DNA of 64,000 bases from positions 124,001 to 188,000 of the forward strand of contig NZ_NPGA01000019.1 of NCBI RefSeq assembly GCF_002259485.1, given 5' to 3'. Shown piece by piece: positions 7,947 to 16,439 of this stretch. Position 1 is the stretch's first letter. Each line of letters begins with the position of its first letter. Source of the DNA: Rhodococcus sp. 14-1411-2a. GTDB taxonomy: Bacteria > Actinomycetota > Actinomycetes > Mycobacteriales > Mycobacteriaceae. The notes beneath the pieces are model-generated. The model saw only the letters and a list, made by a program, of their open reading frames with translations, ran no database searches and was not told the origin of the DNA. The position numbers and the translations under genes were made by a program.

Positions 7947-9326
7947 GTGAAGAGCACCGTCGAGCAGCTGAGCCCGACGCGAGTCCGTATCAACGTTGAG
8001 GTGCCCTTCGAGGAGCTCAAGCCTGATTTCGACCGCGCGTACAAGGCTTTGGCTCAGCAGATCCGCCTCCCCGGCTTCCGTCCCGGCAAGGCTCCGGCCA
8101 AGTTGCTCGAAGCGCGCGTCGGCCGCGGGGCAGTTCTCGAGCAGGTCGTCAACGACGCTCTTCCCGCCCGTTACTCCGAGGCCGTGACCAACGAGAAGGT
8201 CAAGGTCATCGGCCAGCCCGAGATCGAGATCACCAAGATCGAGGACGGCACCGAGCTCACGTTCACCGCCGAGGTCGACGTTCGTCCCGAGATCGATCTG
8301 CCCGACTACTCGACCATCAGCGTCGTCGTCGATCCGCTCGAGATCAAGGACGAGGCCGTCGACGAGCAGCTGCAGTCGCTGCGCCAGCGTTTCGGCACCC
8401 TGACCGGTGTCGATCGTCCCGTCCAGTCGGGCGACTTCGTCTCGATCGATCTCTCGGCCACCGTCGACGGCGAGAACGTCGAAGAGGCAACCGCGAGCGG
8501 ACTGTCCCACGAGGTCGGCTCCGGCCAGCTCATCGACGGACTCGACGACGCGATCATCGGCGTCTCCGCGGACGAGTCGAAGGAGTTCACCTCGACCCTG
8601 GTCGCCGGTGAGTACGCAGGTAAGGAAGCCGTCGTCACGGTCAAGGTCGTCTCCGTCAAGGAGCGCGAGCTGCCCGAGGCCGACGACGAGTTCGCCCAGC
8701 TGGCCAGCGAGTTCGACACGTTCGACGAACTGCTCGCCGACCTGAAGACGCGCGTCGAGCGAGTCGCGAAGGTCGAGCAGGCCGGTCAGATCCGCGACAA
8801 GGTGCTCGAGACCCTGCTCGACACGCTCGAGATTCCGGCTCCCGAGGCCGTCGTCAAGGCCGAGGTCGATTCCCAGGTGCACGAGGCCATTCACGGCCTC
8901 GACCACAACGAGGAAGCACTGGCCGAGCTGCTCGAGTCGCAGGGTTCGAGCCGCGAGGAATTCGACAAGGACGTCAAGGAAGGTGCCGAGAAGTCGGTGC
9001 GTACCCAGCTCCTTCTCGATGCGATCGCCGAGGCCGAGAACACGCAGGTCGGGCAGGAAGAGCTCACCGAGCGGATCATCTTCCAGGCGCAGCGCTACGG
9101 CATGCCGCCCGAGCAGTTCATTCAGCAGGTGCAGCAGGCCAACCAGCTCGGTGCCGTGTTCGCCGATGTCAAGCGCGGTAAGGCACTGGCTTCGGTCGTC
9201 GAGCGCGTCAACGTGACCGACACCACCGGCGCGACCGTCGACACCGCAGAGCTGTTCGGCAGCCCCGCCGATGCTCCCGACGAGGTCGAAGCAGCAGATT
9301 CTTCCGAGGGCGAACAAGAGAAGTAA
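7947..9326 (+). CDS. tig: Trigger factor (ribosome-associated chaperone and PPIase)
   Basis: A 459-residue trigger factor that binds the ribosome exit tunnel and assists folding of nascent chains. The N-terminal ribosome-binding domain contains the GFRPGKAP signature near residues 43-50. A central FKBP-type prolyl isomerase domain covers about 155-245, and the rest is the helical substrate cradle with an acidic tail. The GTG start at 7947 is chosen because AGGAG at 7934-7938 lies 8 bases upstream and the protein then begins as the family does ([13 protein letters not shown]). The nearby ATG at 7940 is out of frame. It precedes clpP1P2-clpX, the common tig-clp order. Confidence 0.96.
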   Translation: MKSTVEQLSPTRVRINVEVPFEELKPDFDRAYKALAQQIRLPGFRPGKAPAKLLEARVGRGAVLEQVVNDALPARYSEAVTNEKVKVIGQPEIEITKIEDGTELTFTAEVDVRPEIDLPDYSTISVVVDPLEIKDEAVDEQLQSLRQRFGTLTGVDRPVQSGDFVSIDLSATVDGENVEEATASGLSHEVGSGQLIDGLDDAIIGVSADESKEFTSTLVAGEYAGKEAVVTVKVVSVKERELPEADDEFAQLASEFDTFDELLADLKTRVERVAKVEQAGQIRDKVLETLLDTLEIPAPEAVVKAEVDSQVHEAIHGLDHNEEALAELLESQGSSREEFDKDVKEGAEKSVRTQLLLDAIAEAENTQVGQEELTERIIFQAQRYGMPPEQFIQQVQQANQLGAVFADVKRGKALASVVERVNVTDTTGATVDTAELFGSPADAPDEVEAADSSEGEQEK

Positions 9327-9340
9327 CGCTCACAGCGAAC

Positions 9341-9376
9341 GACGGCGGTTCCGGGACTCCGGAGCCGCCGTCTTTC
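9341..9376 (+). terminator. Hairpin terminator after tig
   Basis: GACGGCGG pairs with CCGCCGTC, with TCCGG/CCGGA pairing continuing inside a GACT loop, followed by CTTTCGTT. It separates tig from clpP1, so clpP1P2 probably has its own promoter in the short stretch at 9377-9427. Confidence 0.8.
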
Positions 9377-9427
9377 GTTAGTGTCTGTGTCAGGAACCAA
9401 CGATTTGTTATGGAAAAGGCAGGTACC

Positions 9428-10060
9428 GTGACTGTTCAGAATCCGGCGGCTTCGCACCAGCAGAGTCCCGTCATGACTTCGGCTGCAGCAGGGCTGAATC
9501 TCAGCGACTCCGTGTACGAGCGTCTGCTTCAAAACCGCATCATTTTCCTCGGTACCCAGGTCGACGACGACATCGCCAACAAGTTGTGCGCTCAGATCCT
9601 GCTGCTTTCGGCCGAGGACCCCACTCGCGACATCGCGCTGTACATCAACTCGCCCGGTGGCTCGGTCACCGCGGGTATGGCCATTTTCGACACGATGGAA
9701 TTCGCCGAGTGCGACATCGCGACCTACGGAATGGGTCTGGCGGCCTCGATGGGTCAGTTCCTGCTCTCGGCCGGTGCCAAGGGCAAGCGCTACGCCCTGC
9801 CGCACGCGCGCATCATGATGCACCAGCCCTCGGCCGGTATCGGCGGCAGCGCCTCCGACATCGCCATCATGGCCGAGCAGTTCGCGCACACCAAGCGCGA
9901 GATGGCAGAGCTGATCGCCCTGCACACGGGTCAGACCGTCGAGCAGATCACCGAAGACTCCGATCGTGACCGCTGGTTCACGGCGCAGGCCGCCAAGGAA
10001 TACGGGTTCGTGGATCACGTCGTCAGCCGTGCGCGGCAGGCCGGCGGAATCGGCGAGTAA
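9428..10060 (+). CDS. clpP1: ATP-dependent Clp protease proteolytic subunit ClpP1
   Basis: Serine peptidase subunit of the ClpP1P2 tetradecamer, which degrades proteins delivered by ClpX or ClpC1. Catalytic triad: Ser in GLAASMGQF (about residue 107), His in MMHQP (about 132) and Asp in DSDRDRW (about 181). Length is 210 residues. The GTG at 9428 has GGCAGG upstream; ATG at 9410 and ATG at 9473 are alternatives and the N-terminal propeptide is variable in this family. clpP2 follows after 47 bases. In actinobacteria this operon is typically controlled by ClgR, but I did not identify a ClgR site. Confidence 0.95.
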   Translation: MTVQNPAASHQQSPVMTSAAAGLNLSDSVYERLLQNRIIFLGTQVDDDIANKLCAQILLLSAEDPTRDIALYINSPGGSVTAGMAIFDTMEFAECDIATYGMGLAASMGQFLLSAGAKGKRYALPHARIMMHQPSAGIGGSASDIAIMAEQFAHTKREMAELIALHTGQTVEQITEDSDRDRWFTAQAAKEYGFVDHVVSRARQAGGIGE

Positions 10061-10107
10061 TTCGGCCGCTCCCGGCGACCCTCGATCACTTACATCTTGG
10101 AGAAACG

Positions 10108-10749
10108 ATGACAAACCTGTTCGACCCCAATCAGCTGCCGTCCTCCCGATACATCCTGCCCTCCTTCGTCGAGCACTCCAGCTACGGCGTGAAGGAATCG
10201 AACCCGTACAACAAGCTGTTCGAGGAGCGCATCATCTTCCTCGGCGTCCAGGTCGACGACGCGTCCGCCAACGACGTCATGGCGCAGCTGCTGGTGCTCG
10301 AGGGCCTCGATCCCGATCGAGACATCACGATGTACATCAACTCGCCCGGTGGATCGTTCACTTCGCTGATGGCGATCTACGACACGATGCAGTACGTCCG
10401 TGCCGATGTCGCGACCGTCTGCCTCGGCCAGGCTGCGTCTGCCGCGGCCGTCCTGCTCGCCGCCGGCACTCCCGGTAAGCGTGCAGCACTGCCCAACGCA
10501 CGCGTGCTGATTCATCAGCCGTCGAGCGGTGGAATTCAGGGCCAGGTGTCCGACCTGGAGATCCAGGCCGCCGAGATCGAGCGCATGCGTCGACTCATGG
10601 AGACCACCCTCGGCCGCCACACCGGCAAGGATCCCGACGTCATCCGCAAGGACACCGATCGCGACAAGATCCTCACCGCGGAACAGGCCAAGGACTACGG
10701 GATCATCGACACCGTGTTCGAGTACCGCAAGCTCTCTGCCCAGAAGTAG
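10108..10749 (+). CDS. clpP2: ATP-dependent Clp protease proteolytic subunit ClpP2
   Basis: Second ClpP paralogue, 213 residues, forming the mixed ClpP1P2 complex characteristic of mycobacteria and relatives. Catalytic Ser111 lies in GQAASAAAV, His136 in LIHQPSSGG and Asp186 in KDTDRDK. TTGGAG at 10096-10101 precedes the ATG. It is co-oriented with clpP1 and probably co-transcribed. Confidence 0.96.
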   Translation: MTNLFDPNQLPSSRYILPSFVEHSSYGVKESNPYNKLFEERIIFLGVQVDDASANDVMAQLLVLEGLDPDRDITMYINSPGGSFTSLMAIYDTMQYVRADVATVCLGQAASAAAVLLAAGTPGKRAALPNARVLIHQPSSGGIQGQVSDLEIQAAEIERMRRLMETTLGRHTGKDPDVIRKDTDRDKILTAEQAKDYGIIDTVFEYRKLSAQK

Positions 10750-11046
10750 CAGAGCGACTACCACCGGTCGGACCGTGTAGGTCCGGCAGAAGAATCCGAC
10801 GCCGGGTGTGAGTGCAGAACTCCACCCGGCGGTCGCGATCGGCGACCCGAATGGCGCAATCGGTGAAATCGGGTGGCGAATCACCGGAAACAACCCGCCC
10901 ATGTTCGGCGAACACGGGTACCGTCGCATCCAAGAACTCGGTCGACCGAAGTCGGCATGACGACAGACCGAGAAGTAGCCCACGAAGGTTTCGGCCACAC
11001 CCGGTCGGCGTGGGTCGTACGCGGACAAGGAAGTAGGAACCTCCGA
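10750..11046 (+). other. clpP2-clpX intergenic region with two hairpins
   Basis: A stretch of 297 bases without a credible gene. CGGACC-GTGTA-GGTCCG forms a small hairpin at 10769-10785. CGCCGGGTG pairs perfectly with CACCCGGCG across a 14-base loop at 10800-10831. Neither has a T-run. They may end the clpP1P2 transcript, leaving the rest to hold the clpX promoter and leader, including AGGA about ten bases before the clpX ATG. Confidence 0.5.
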
Positions 11047-12327
11047 ATGGCACGCATCGGTGACGGTGGCGATCTGCTGAAGTGCTCCTTCTGCGGCAAG
11101 AGCCAGAAGCAGGTCAAGAAGCTCATCGCTGGACCAGGGGTGTACATCTGCGACGAGTGCATCGACCTGTGCAACGAGATCATCGAAGAGGAGTTGGCCG
11201 AGTCGAGCGAAGTCAAGCTCGACGACCTCCCCAAGCCCTCCGAGATCAAGGACTTTCTCGAGAACTACGTGATCGGTCAGGACGCTGCCAAGCGCACGTT
11301 GGCCGTTGCGGTCTACAACCACTACAAGCGCATCCAGGCCGGTGACAAGGCGCGCGACGTGCGCGGTGAATCGGTCGAACTGGCGAAGTCGAACATCCTG
11401 ATGCTCGGACCGACGGGGTGCGGAAAGACGTACCTCGCGCAGACCCTGGCGAAGATGCTCAACGTGCCGTTCGCCATCGCCGACGCCACCGCCCTCACCG
11501 AGGCCGGATACGTGGGCGAGGATGTCGAGAACATCCTGCTCAAATTGATCCAGGCCGCGGACTACGACGTCAAGCGCGCCGAGACCGGCATCATCTACAT
11601 CGACGAGGTCGACAAGATCGCTCGCAAGAGCGAGAACCCGTCGATCACGCGCGACGTGTCCGGCGAAGGCGTGCAGCAGGCGCTGCTCAAGATCCTGGAA
11701 GGAACACAGGCCAGCGTGCCGCCGCAGGGCGGTCGCAAGCATCCGCATCAGGAGTTCATCCAGATCGACACCACCAACGTGCTCTTCATCGTGGCCGGTG
11801 CGTTCGCCGGACTGGAGAAGATCGTGTCCGATCGGGTCGGCAAGCGCGGGCTCGGCTTCGGAGCCGAGGTTCGCTCCAAGGCCGAGATCGACACGCAGGA
11901 TCACTTCGCCGAGGTCATGCCCGAGGATCTGATCAAGTTCGGTCTGATCCCCGAGTTCATCGGTCGACTGCCGATGATCGCGTCGGTGACGAATCTGGAC
12001 AAGGAATCGCTCGTGACGATTCTGTCGGAGCCGAAGAACGCGCTGGTCAAGCAGTACCGACGCCTGTTCGACATGGACGGCGTCGAGCTCGAGTTCACCA
12101 CCGAGGCCCTCGAAGCAATTGCCGACCAGGCGATTCTCCGTGGAACCGGTGCCCGTGGACTGCGCGCCATCATGGAGGAAGTTCTGCTGCCGGTGATGTA
12201 CGACATCCCGAGCCGCGACGACGTCGAGAAGGTCGTCGTGACTGCCGAGACGGTGAACGACAACGTGCTGCCGACCATCGTGCCGCGCAAGCCCGAGCGT
12301 CCGGAGCGCCGCGACAAGTCCGCCTGA
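11047..12327 (+). CDS. clpX: ATP-dependent Clp protease ATP-binding subunit ClpX
   Basis: AAA+ unfoldase of 426 residues that recognises tagged substrates and feeds them to ClpP1P2. The N-terminal zinc-binding domain has cysteines 13, 16, 35 and 38. Walker A GPTGCGKT is at 121-128 and Walker [10 protein letters not shown] near 190. The [10 protein letters not shown] loop, equivalent to the ClpP-docking IGF loop, lies near 268. The ATG at 11047 gives the family N terminus [13 protein letters not shown]; an in-frame start further upstream would add an unrelated 58-residue extension. A strong terminator follows the gene. Confidence 0.97.
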   Translation: MARIGDGGDLLKCSFCGKSQKQVKKLIAGPGVYICDECIDLCNEIIEEELAESSEVKLDDLPKPSEIKDFLENYVIGQDAAKRTLAVAVYNHYKRIQAGDKARDVRGESVELAKSNILMLGPTGCGKTYLAQTLAKMLNVPFAIADATALTEAGYVGEDVENILLKLIQAADYDVKRAETGIIYIDEVDKIARKSENPSITRDVSGEGVQQALLKILEGTQASVPPQGGRKHPHQEFIQIDTTNVLFIVAGAFAGLEKIVSDRVGKRGLGFGAEVRSKAEIDTQDHFAEVMPEDLIKFGLIPEFIGRLPMIASVTNLDKESLVTILSEPKNALVKQYRRLFDMDGVELEFTTEALEAIADQAILRGTGARGLRAIMEEVLLPVMYDIPSRDDVEKVVVTAETVNDNVLPTIVPRKPERPERRDKSA

Positions 12328-12357
12328 TACGGCCGATCGATTTGCTGGACAACGACG

Positions 12358-12393
12358 AATCCCCGACCTCATCCGCGAGGTCGGGGATTTTTC
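12358..12393. terminator. Hairpin terminator after clpX
   Basis: AATCCCCGACCTC pairs with GAGGTCGGGGATT around ATCCGC, followed by TTTTC. It lies between the convergent clpX and lactonase-like genes and can act on both strands. Confidence 0.85.
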
Positions 12394-12406
12394 GTTCTCG
12401 TCGTGG

Positions 12407-13219
12407 TCAGCCGATGATCACGGCGTGCGCACCGGGGGCGGCGGTCACGGCGGGAAATCGGCTCGATACCAGCGGGTCGTGGCCGGGTACGAAAATGCCG
12501 GGGTCGGCGGCGAGCTCACGGATTCGATCGAAGGCTCCGTACATGTCCGGCAGCGCGTGCAGGATCGCGAACGGGCTGTCGTCCTCGATGTTCTCGTAGA
12601 AATGACTGGCGTCCGAGGCCAACACCACCGGGCCGCGGTCGGTGTGCACTCTGACCACCTGCATGCCTGCGGTGTGTCCGCCGACGGCGTGTACCGACAG
12701 CCCTGGGAACAGGTCGATATCGCCGTCGACGAGGTCGAGCCGGGTGCCGCGATCGGCGGTTCGGATGTGTTCGGTGTCGGCCTGCGAGTGCAGCCACCGT
12801 CCTCGGGTGATGCGGGCGGCCCACGGCCCGGTCCAGTATTCGAGTTCTCTGCGCTGCACCACGTATCGCGCAGACGGGAGATCCGCGACGACCCCGGTGT
12901 GGTCGTAGTGCAGGTGGGTCAGGATGCAGGTGTCGATGTGATCCGGTGTCAGCCCCAGTTCGCCGAGCAGTTCGATGGGTGACCCGTGATAGTCGAGCCC
13001 GTCCTTCGATTCGGCTGTGGACCGGGACATTCCGGCGTCGATCAACACCGTGCGGGTCTTCGAGACAGCGAGCCACACGTAGTAGGCCACCGTCTGGCTT
13101 TCGGTGCTGCGCTCGTCGCGTTGGTGAAAGAGAGTGCTGCGCAATGCCGTTCGAGTGGCATACTGCAGGGCGAGCACCGTCCAGGTGCCCGCCGCTGCAG
13201 GTCGAAGTGCGTCGATCAC
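12407..13219 (-). CDS. Metallo-beta-lactamase fold hydrolase, N-acyl-homoserine lactonase-like
   Basis: A 270-residue MBL-fold enzyme with the dinuclear zinc set HLHYDH (residues 102-107), His182 in GGHTAGMQ, Asp203 in LASDASHFY and His247 in PGHD. This matches the AttM/AiiA-like lactonase group. The GTG start at 13219 lies 8 bases after the stop of the MHS transporter gene, so the two form an operon. That context suggests the natural substrate may be a lactone linked to shikimate or quinate uptake rather than a quorum signal. The fold is certain; the substrate is inferred. Confidence 0.8.
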   Translation of the reverse strand: MIDALRPAAAGTWTVLALQYATRTALRSTLFHQRDERSTESQTVAYYVWLAVSKTRTVLIDAGMSRSTAESKDGLDYHGSPIELLGELGLTPDHIDTCILTHLHYDHTGVVADLPSARYVVQRRELEYWTGPWAARITRGRWLHSQADTEHIRTADRGTRLDLVDGDIDLFPGLSVHAVGGHTAGMQVVRVHTDRGPVVLASDASHFYENIEDDSPFAILHALPDMYGAFDRIRELAADPGIFVPGHDPLVSSRFPAVTAAPGAHAVIIG

Positions 13220-13227
13220 GATCTCGA

Positions 13228-14586
13228 TCAGACCGACGCGGCGCGTGCGCTGTCGGTGGTGCGAGTCCGAAGACCGAGCTCGTCGGTGGGGGTACGGAAG
13301 GTCTCCTTCGACGTGGCGACGATGACGACGTTGATGGTGCAGAAGACCGCGGTGACGATCGCGACGGGTAGCCACGCGCCGACCTCGGCTCCGGCGATCG
13401 CTCCTGCGATGGTCGGCGCGAATCCTGCGATGGCGAAGCCGATCTGGGTTCCCAGTGCGGTTCCGGTCAGGCGAACCCGGGCTGGGAACATCTCACCGTA
13501 GAACGAGGGCCAGACGCCGCCGGTGGCGCTGTGCACGAAGCCGAACATCACGATGCCGAAGACGAAGATGAGGACGTAGTTGCCGCTCGAGATCGACCAC
13601 AGGTAGCCGAACATCAGGATCGCGCAGCCGATGGAGCCGAACAGAAACACCGGCTTGCGGCCGATGCGATCCGACAGGGCACCGAAGAATGGCAATGCGA
13701 AGAGGGCGACGACGTTGGCAAGAACGCCCACCCACAGCATCGGGGTGCGCTCGAGGCCGACGGTGTTGACGGCGTAGGACAGCGCGTAGACGGTGAAGAT
13801 GGTGCTGACGGAGGCGATGACAGCGGCGAGCATCACGCGAAGAACGGCCGAGCGATGGTTGCTGAGCAATTCGGCGACGGGCAGGCGCTGCGGTTCGGTG
13901 GACGCAACTTCTTCCTCGAAGACCGGGGTCTCGTCGAGCGATCGGCGGATGACGAAGGCGGCTACGACGACGAAAGCGCTGAGGAAGAACGGGATTCGCC
14001 AGCCCCAGCTGAGCAGTGCTTCCTCGGGGAGCATGGCGACGGGCAGGAACACTGCGGTGGCGAGAATCTGTCCGCCCTGGGTGCCGCTGAGGGTGAAGCT
14101 GGTGAAGAATGCGCGCCTGTCGTCCGGGGCGTGTTCGAGCGTCATCGAGTTGGCCCCGGCTTGCTCACCGCCGGCCGAGAATCCCTGGCACAGGCGAAGC
14201 AGCACCAGGATGATGGGCGCGGCGATGCCGATGGATTCGTACGAGGGCAGGACACCGACGCCGAGGGTCGCGATACCCATCAGCAGGACGGTGGCGACCA
14301 TGACCTTCTTGCGTCCGTAGCGATCACCGATGTGGCCGAGGACCAGCGCGCCGAGCGGCCGTGCGAGGTATCCGACGCCAAAGGTGGCCAGGGCCAGCAG
14401 GGTTCCGGTCGCCGGGTTGGACCCCGGGAAGAACACGCGGCCGAAGACGAGTGCGGCAGCAGTGCCGTAGATGAAGAAGTCGTAGTACTCGAGGGCGCTG
14501 CCGACCCATGCGGCGGTCGCCGCTTTGCGCGGGTTCGCCCCGGGGCGAAGCGGCGTCGGGTGGGAGCCAGGGGTGTGCGAATCCAT
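13228..14586 (-). CDS. MHS-family MFS transporter, probable shikimate/aromatic acid uptake
   Basis: A 452-residue, 12-segment major facilitator of the metabolite:H+ symporter family. It has the signature GSALEYYDFFIYG in segment 1 and GDRYGRKK in the loop between segments 2 and 3. This family includes ShiA (shikimate), KgtP and ProP. The neighbouring shikimate dehydrogenase and dehydroshikimate dehydratase genes favour shikimate, quinate or protocatechuate as substrate. The ATG at 14586 gives a normal N terminus; an upstream in-frame ATG at 14643 adds an Arg-rich stretch. An operator-like sequence lies 75 bases upstream, similar to one next to tetR. Confidence 0.82.
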   Translation of the reverse strand: MDSHTPGSHPTPLRPGANPRKAATAAWVGSALEYYDFFIYGTAAALVFGRVFFPGSNPATGTLLALATFGVGYLARPLGALVLGHIGDRYGRKKVMVATVLLMGIATLGVGVLPSYESIGIAAPIILVLLRLCQGFSAGGEQAGANSMTLEHAPDDRRAFFTSFTLSGTQGGQILATAVFLPVAMLPEEALLSWGWRIPFFLSAFVVVAAFVIRRSLDETPVFEEEVASTEPQRLPVAELLSNHRSAVLRVMLAAVIASVSTIFTVYALSYAVNTVGLERTPMLWVGVLANVVALFALPFFGALSDRIGRKPVFLFGSIGCAILMFGYLWSISSGNYVLIFVFGIVMFGFVHSATGGVWPSFYGEMFPARVRLTGTALGTQIGFAIAGFAPTIAGAIAGAEVGAWLPVAIVTAVFCTINVVIVATSKETFRTPTDELGLRTRTTDSARAASV

Positions 14587-14660
14587 CGTTCTCGTGTCTC
14601 TCTTCGTGAGGCGGGGGAGCTCGGGCGCTGGTCGACGACGCATTCTCGGCGATCGGACCG

Positions 14661-14681
14661 CTAATGTACTAAATGGTTAAC
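14661..14681. promoter_or_regulatory. Putative TetR operator, copy A
   Basis: CTAATGTACTAAATGGTTAA matches the reverse complement of the sequence at 15512-15535 in 17 of the first 20 positions. It lies upstream of the minus-strand MHS transporter gene. A shared site around a tetR gene suggests it is bound by that regulator. This is inference from the repeat. Confidence 0.55.
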
Positions 14682-14764
14682 ACCGGGTGCCCCTGAATAC
14701 TGAACGTGATCCATGCCACGTGTCAACCCCCGAAGTGACGAGACCTACCGCGCAAGCGCGAAAA

Positions 14765-15442
14765 TCAGCGAGAAGGCGAGGTCAGGAACGCGATGATCAT
14801 GTCGCCGAGCATTGCGCGCAGGCGCTCTCGATGCCGGGGATCGGTGAGGTCGCGACCGAAGAGGGCCTCGAAGGTGTACCGGTTCGACAGACGGAACACA
14901 CAGAAGCTGCTGATCGTCATGTGCACGTCGAGGGCATCGACGTCCGTGCGGAAGACCCCGTCGGCCTGTCCACGCTCGAGGATGCTCGACAGCAGTTCCG
15001 CAGCGGGATTGCCGAGGTTGCTCAAGGCCTCGGATCTGGAGATGTGTTCGCCGCGGAGGATGTTCTCGGTGGAGACCAGACGGATGAAGTCGGGATTCTC
15101 CTCGTGATGGTCGAACGTCAGAGAGGCGATGGCCCGAATGGCTTCGACCGGTCCCAGGCCCTCGACGTCGACGTCTCGTTCACGCTCGCGAATGCGCAGG
15201 TACGACCGTTCGAGTACGGCCTTGTACAGGCCTTCCTTGTCGGTGAAGTAGTAGTACAGCATCCGCTTCGTCGTATGCGTGCGCTCGGCGATCTCGTCGA
15301 TGCGCGCCCCGGCGAAGCCCTTGTCCGCGAACTCCTCGGTGGCCACCTCGAGGATGTTGTGCCGGGTCAGGTCGCTGTTGCGTCGACGCTTGACGGTGGG
15401 TCCACTGCTGTCGTCGGACGTGTCGGTTGCGCGCGGAGCCAT
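14765..15442 (-). CDS. TetR/AcrR family transcriptional regulator
   Basis: A 225-residue one-component regulator. The N-terminal helix-turn-helix spans about residues 20-70 (FADKGFAGARIDEIAERT, then KRMLYYYFTDKEGLY), followed by a ligand-binding domain with DFIRLVSTENI and a C-terminal TetR_C-like region. It sits between the MHS transporter and the divergent shikimate dehydrogenase/QsuB genes, and similar operator-like sequences lie on both sides, so it is the probable repressor of this uptake and catabolic set. The inducer is likely a hydroaromatic acid such as shikimate or dehydroshikimate. C. glutamicum uses a LysR-type QsuR for the same task, so this control differs. Confidence 0.82.
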   Translation of the reverse strand: MAPRATDTSDDSSGPTVKRRRNSDLTRHNILEVATEEFADKGFAGARIDEIAERTHTTKRMLYYYFTDKEGLYKAVLERSYLRIRERERDVDVEGLGPVEAIRAIASLTFDHHEENPDFIRLVSTENILRGEHISRSEALSNLGNPAAELLSSILERGQADGVFRTDVDALDVHMTISSFCVFRLSNRYTFEALFGRDLTDPRHRERLRAMLGDMIIAFLTSPSR

Positions 15443-15511
15443 GGATCAACTCTATCGGCACCGATTGCGGCAAAAGGGTTGGGCGTGAGGCGGAGGCGTA
15501 GTACCGTCGAG

Positions 15512-15535
15512 CTAATTCACCAATTCGTACATTAG
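15512..15535. promoter_or_regulatory. Putative TetR operator, copy B
   Basis: An imperfect palindrome with arms CTAATNNAC and GTNNATTAG separated by six bases, in the 109-base divergent gap between tetR and the shikimate dehydrogenase gene, ending 16 bases before the latter's ATG. It resembles copy A in reverse complement. It could control both divergent genes. Confidence 0.6.
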
Positions 15536-15551
15536 GCCCGAGGAGATCGAC

Positions 15552-16439
15552 ATGCCGGAATCCCTGCTCTGCGGACTGATCGGGACGGGCATCGGCAAGT
15601 CGCTCACTCCCGCGATGCACGAACGGGAGGGTGCCGAGCACGGGCTGACCTACCAGTACCGAATCATCGATCTGGACAGCCGTGGACTGACCGTCGAAGA
15701 TCTGCCCCGTCTCGTCTCGACCGCCGCGGACCTCGGATTTCGAGGACTCAACATCACGCACCCGTGCAAGCAGCGCGTCATCTCCACTCTCGACGGGCTC
15801 TCCGAGGACGCCGCCCGACTCGGAGCCGTCAATACCGTCTTGTTCGCCGACGGCCGTGCCGTCGGCCACAACACCGACTGGTCCGGATTCGACCGCAACT
15901 TCGGTCGCGGATTACCCGGTGCCGACATCGGTGACGTGGTGCAACTCGGTGCCGGGGGAGCAGGGGCGGCCGTTGCCTACGCGATGGCCCGACGCGGCGC
16001 AGGCAGGCTCACTCTCGTCGATGCCGATCCGCTTCGGGCTCGACAACTCCGAGATTCCCTGTCGGTGATGTTCCCGGACGTCGACATTGTCTCGGCAGGA
16101 CTCGACCGGCTCGCCGCCGTCCTCGACACCGCAACCGGCCTGGTGCACGCCACCCCGATCGGAATGGTCGAACACCCCGGATCTGCTGTGCCCGAGGCAC
16201 TCCTGCATCCGCGGATGTGGGTTGCCGAGGTCGTGTATCGACCGGCCGAGACCGAGTTGCTCGCTGCCGCATCCCGAGTCGGGTGCCGAACGCTCAGCGG
16301 AACCGGAATGGCAGTGTTCCAGGCCGCCGACGCATTCGAGATATTCACCGGACGCATCGCCGACGCCGATCGAATGATCGCCCACATGAGTGCGTTGATC
16401 GCGCTGGAGGATCGCGCCGCCGCAGGTGTTCTCGCATGA
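15552..16439 (+). CDS. qsuD: Quinate/shikimate dehydrogenase, catabolic type (QsuD-like)
   Basis: A 295-residue AroE-family dehydrogenase. The substrate loop GKSLTPAMHE, the catalytic lysine in NITHPCKQR (about residue 74) and the dinucleotide loop GAGGAGAAVAYA are visible. The strand after the loop ends LVDAD; an acidic residue there favours NAD over NADP, as in catabolic quinate/shikimate dehydrogenases, whereas biosynthetic AroE usually has an NRT-type basic motif. It overlaps the dehydroshikimate dehydratase gene by four bases (ATGA). It would oxidise shikimate and/or quinate to the 3-dehydro acids in the route to protocatechuate. An alternative reading is simply a second AroE. Confidence 0.85.
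   Translation: MPESLLCGLIGTGIGKSLTPAMHEREGAEHGLTYQYRIIDLDSRGLTVEDLPRLVSTAADLGFRGLNITHPCKQRVISTLDGLSEDAARLGAVNTVLFADGRAVGHNTDWSGFDRNFGRGLPGADIGDVVQLGAGGAGAAVAYAMARRGAGRLTLVDADPLRARQLRDSLSVMFPDVDIVSAGLDRLAAVLDTATGLVHATPIGMVEHPGSAVPEALLHPRMWVAEVVYRPAETELLAAASRVGCRTLSGTGMAVFQAADAFEIFTGRIADADRMIAHMSALIALEDRAAAGVLA

Noticed and set aside
10090..12372. A 760-codon minus-strand frame opposite clpP2 and clpX
   Set aside because: It is a shadow of conserved coding sequence with no family resemblance.
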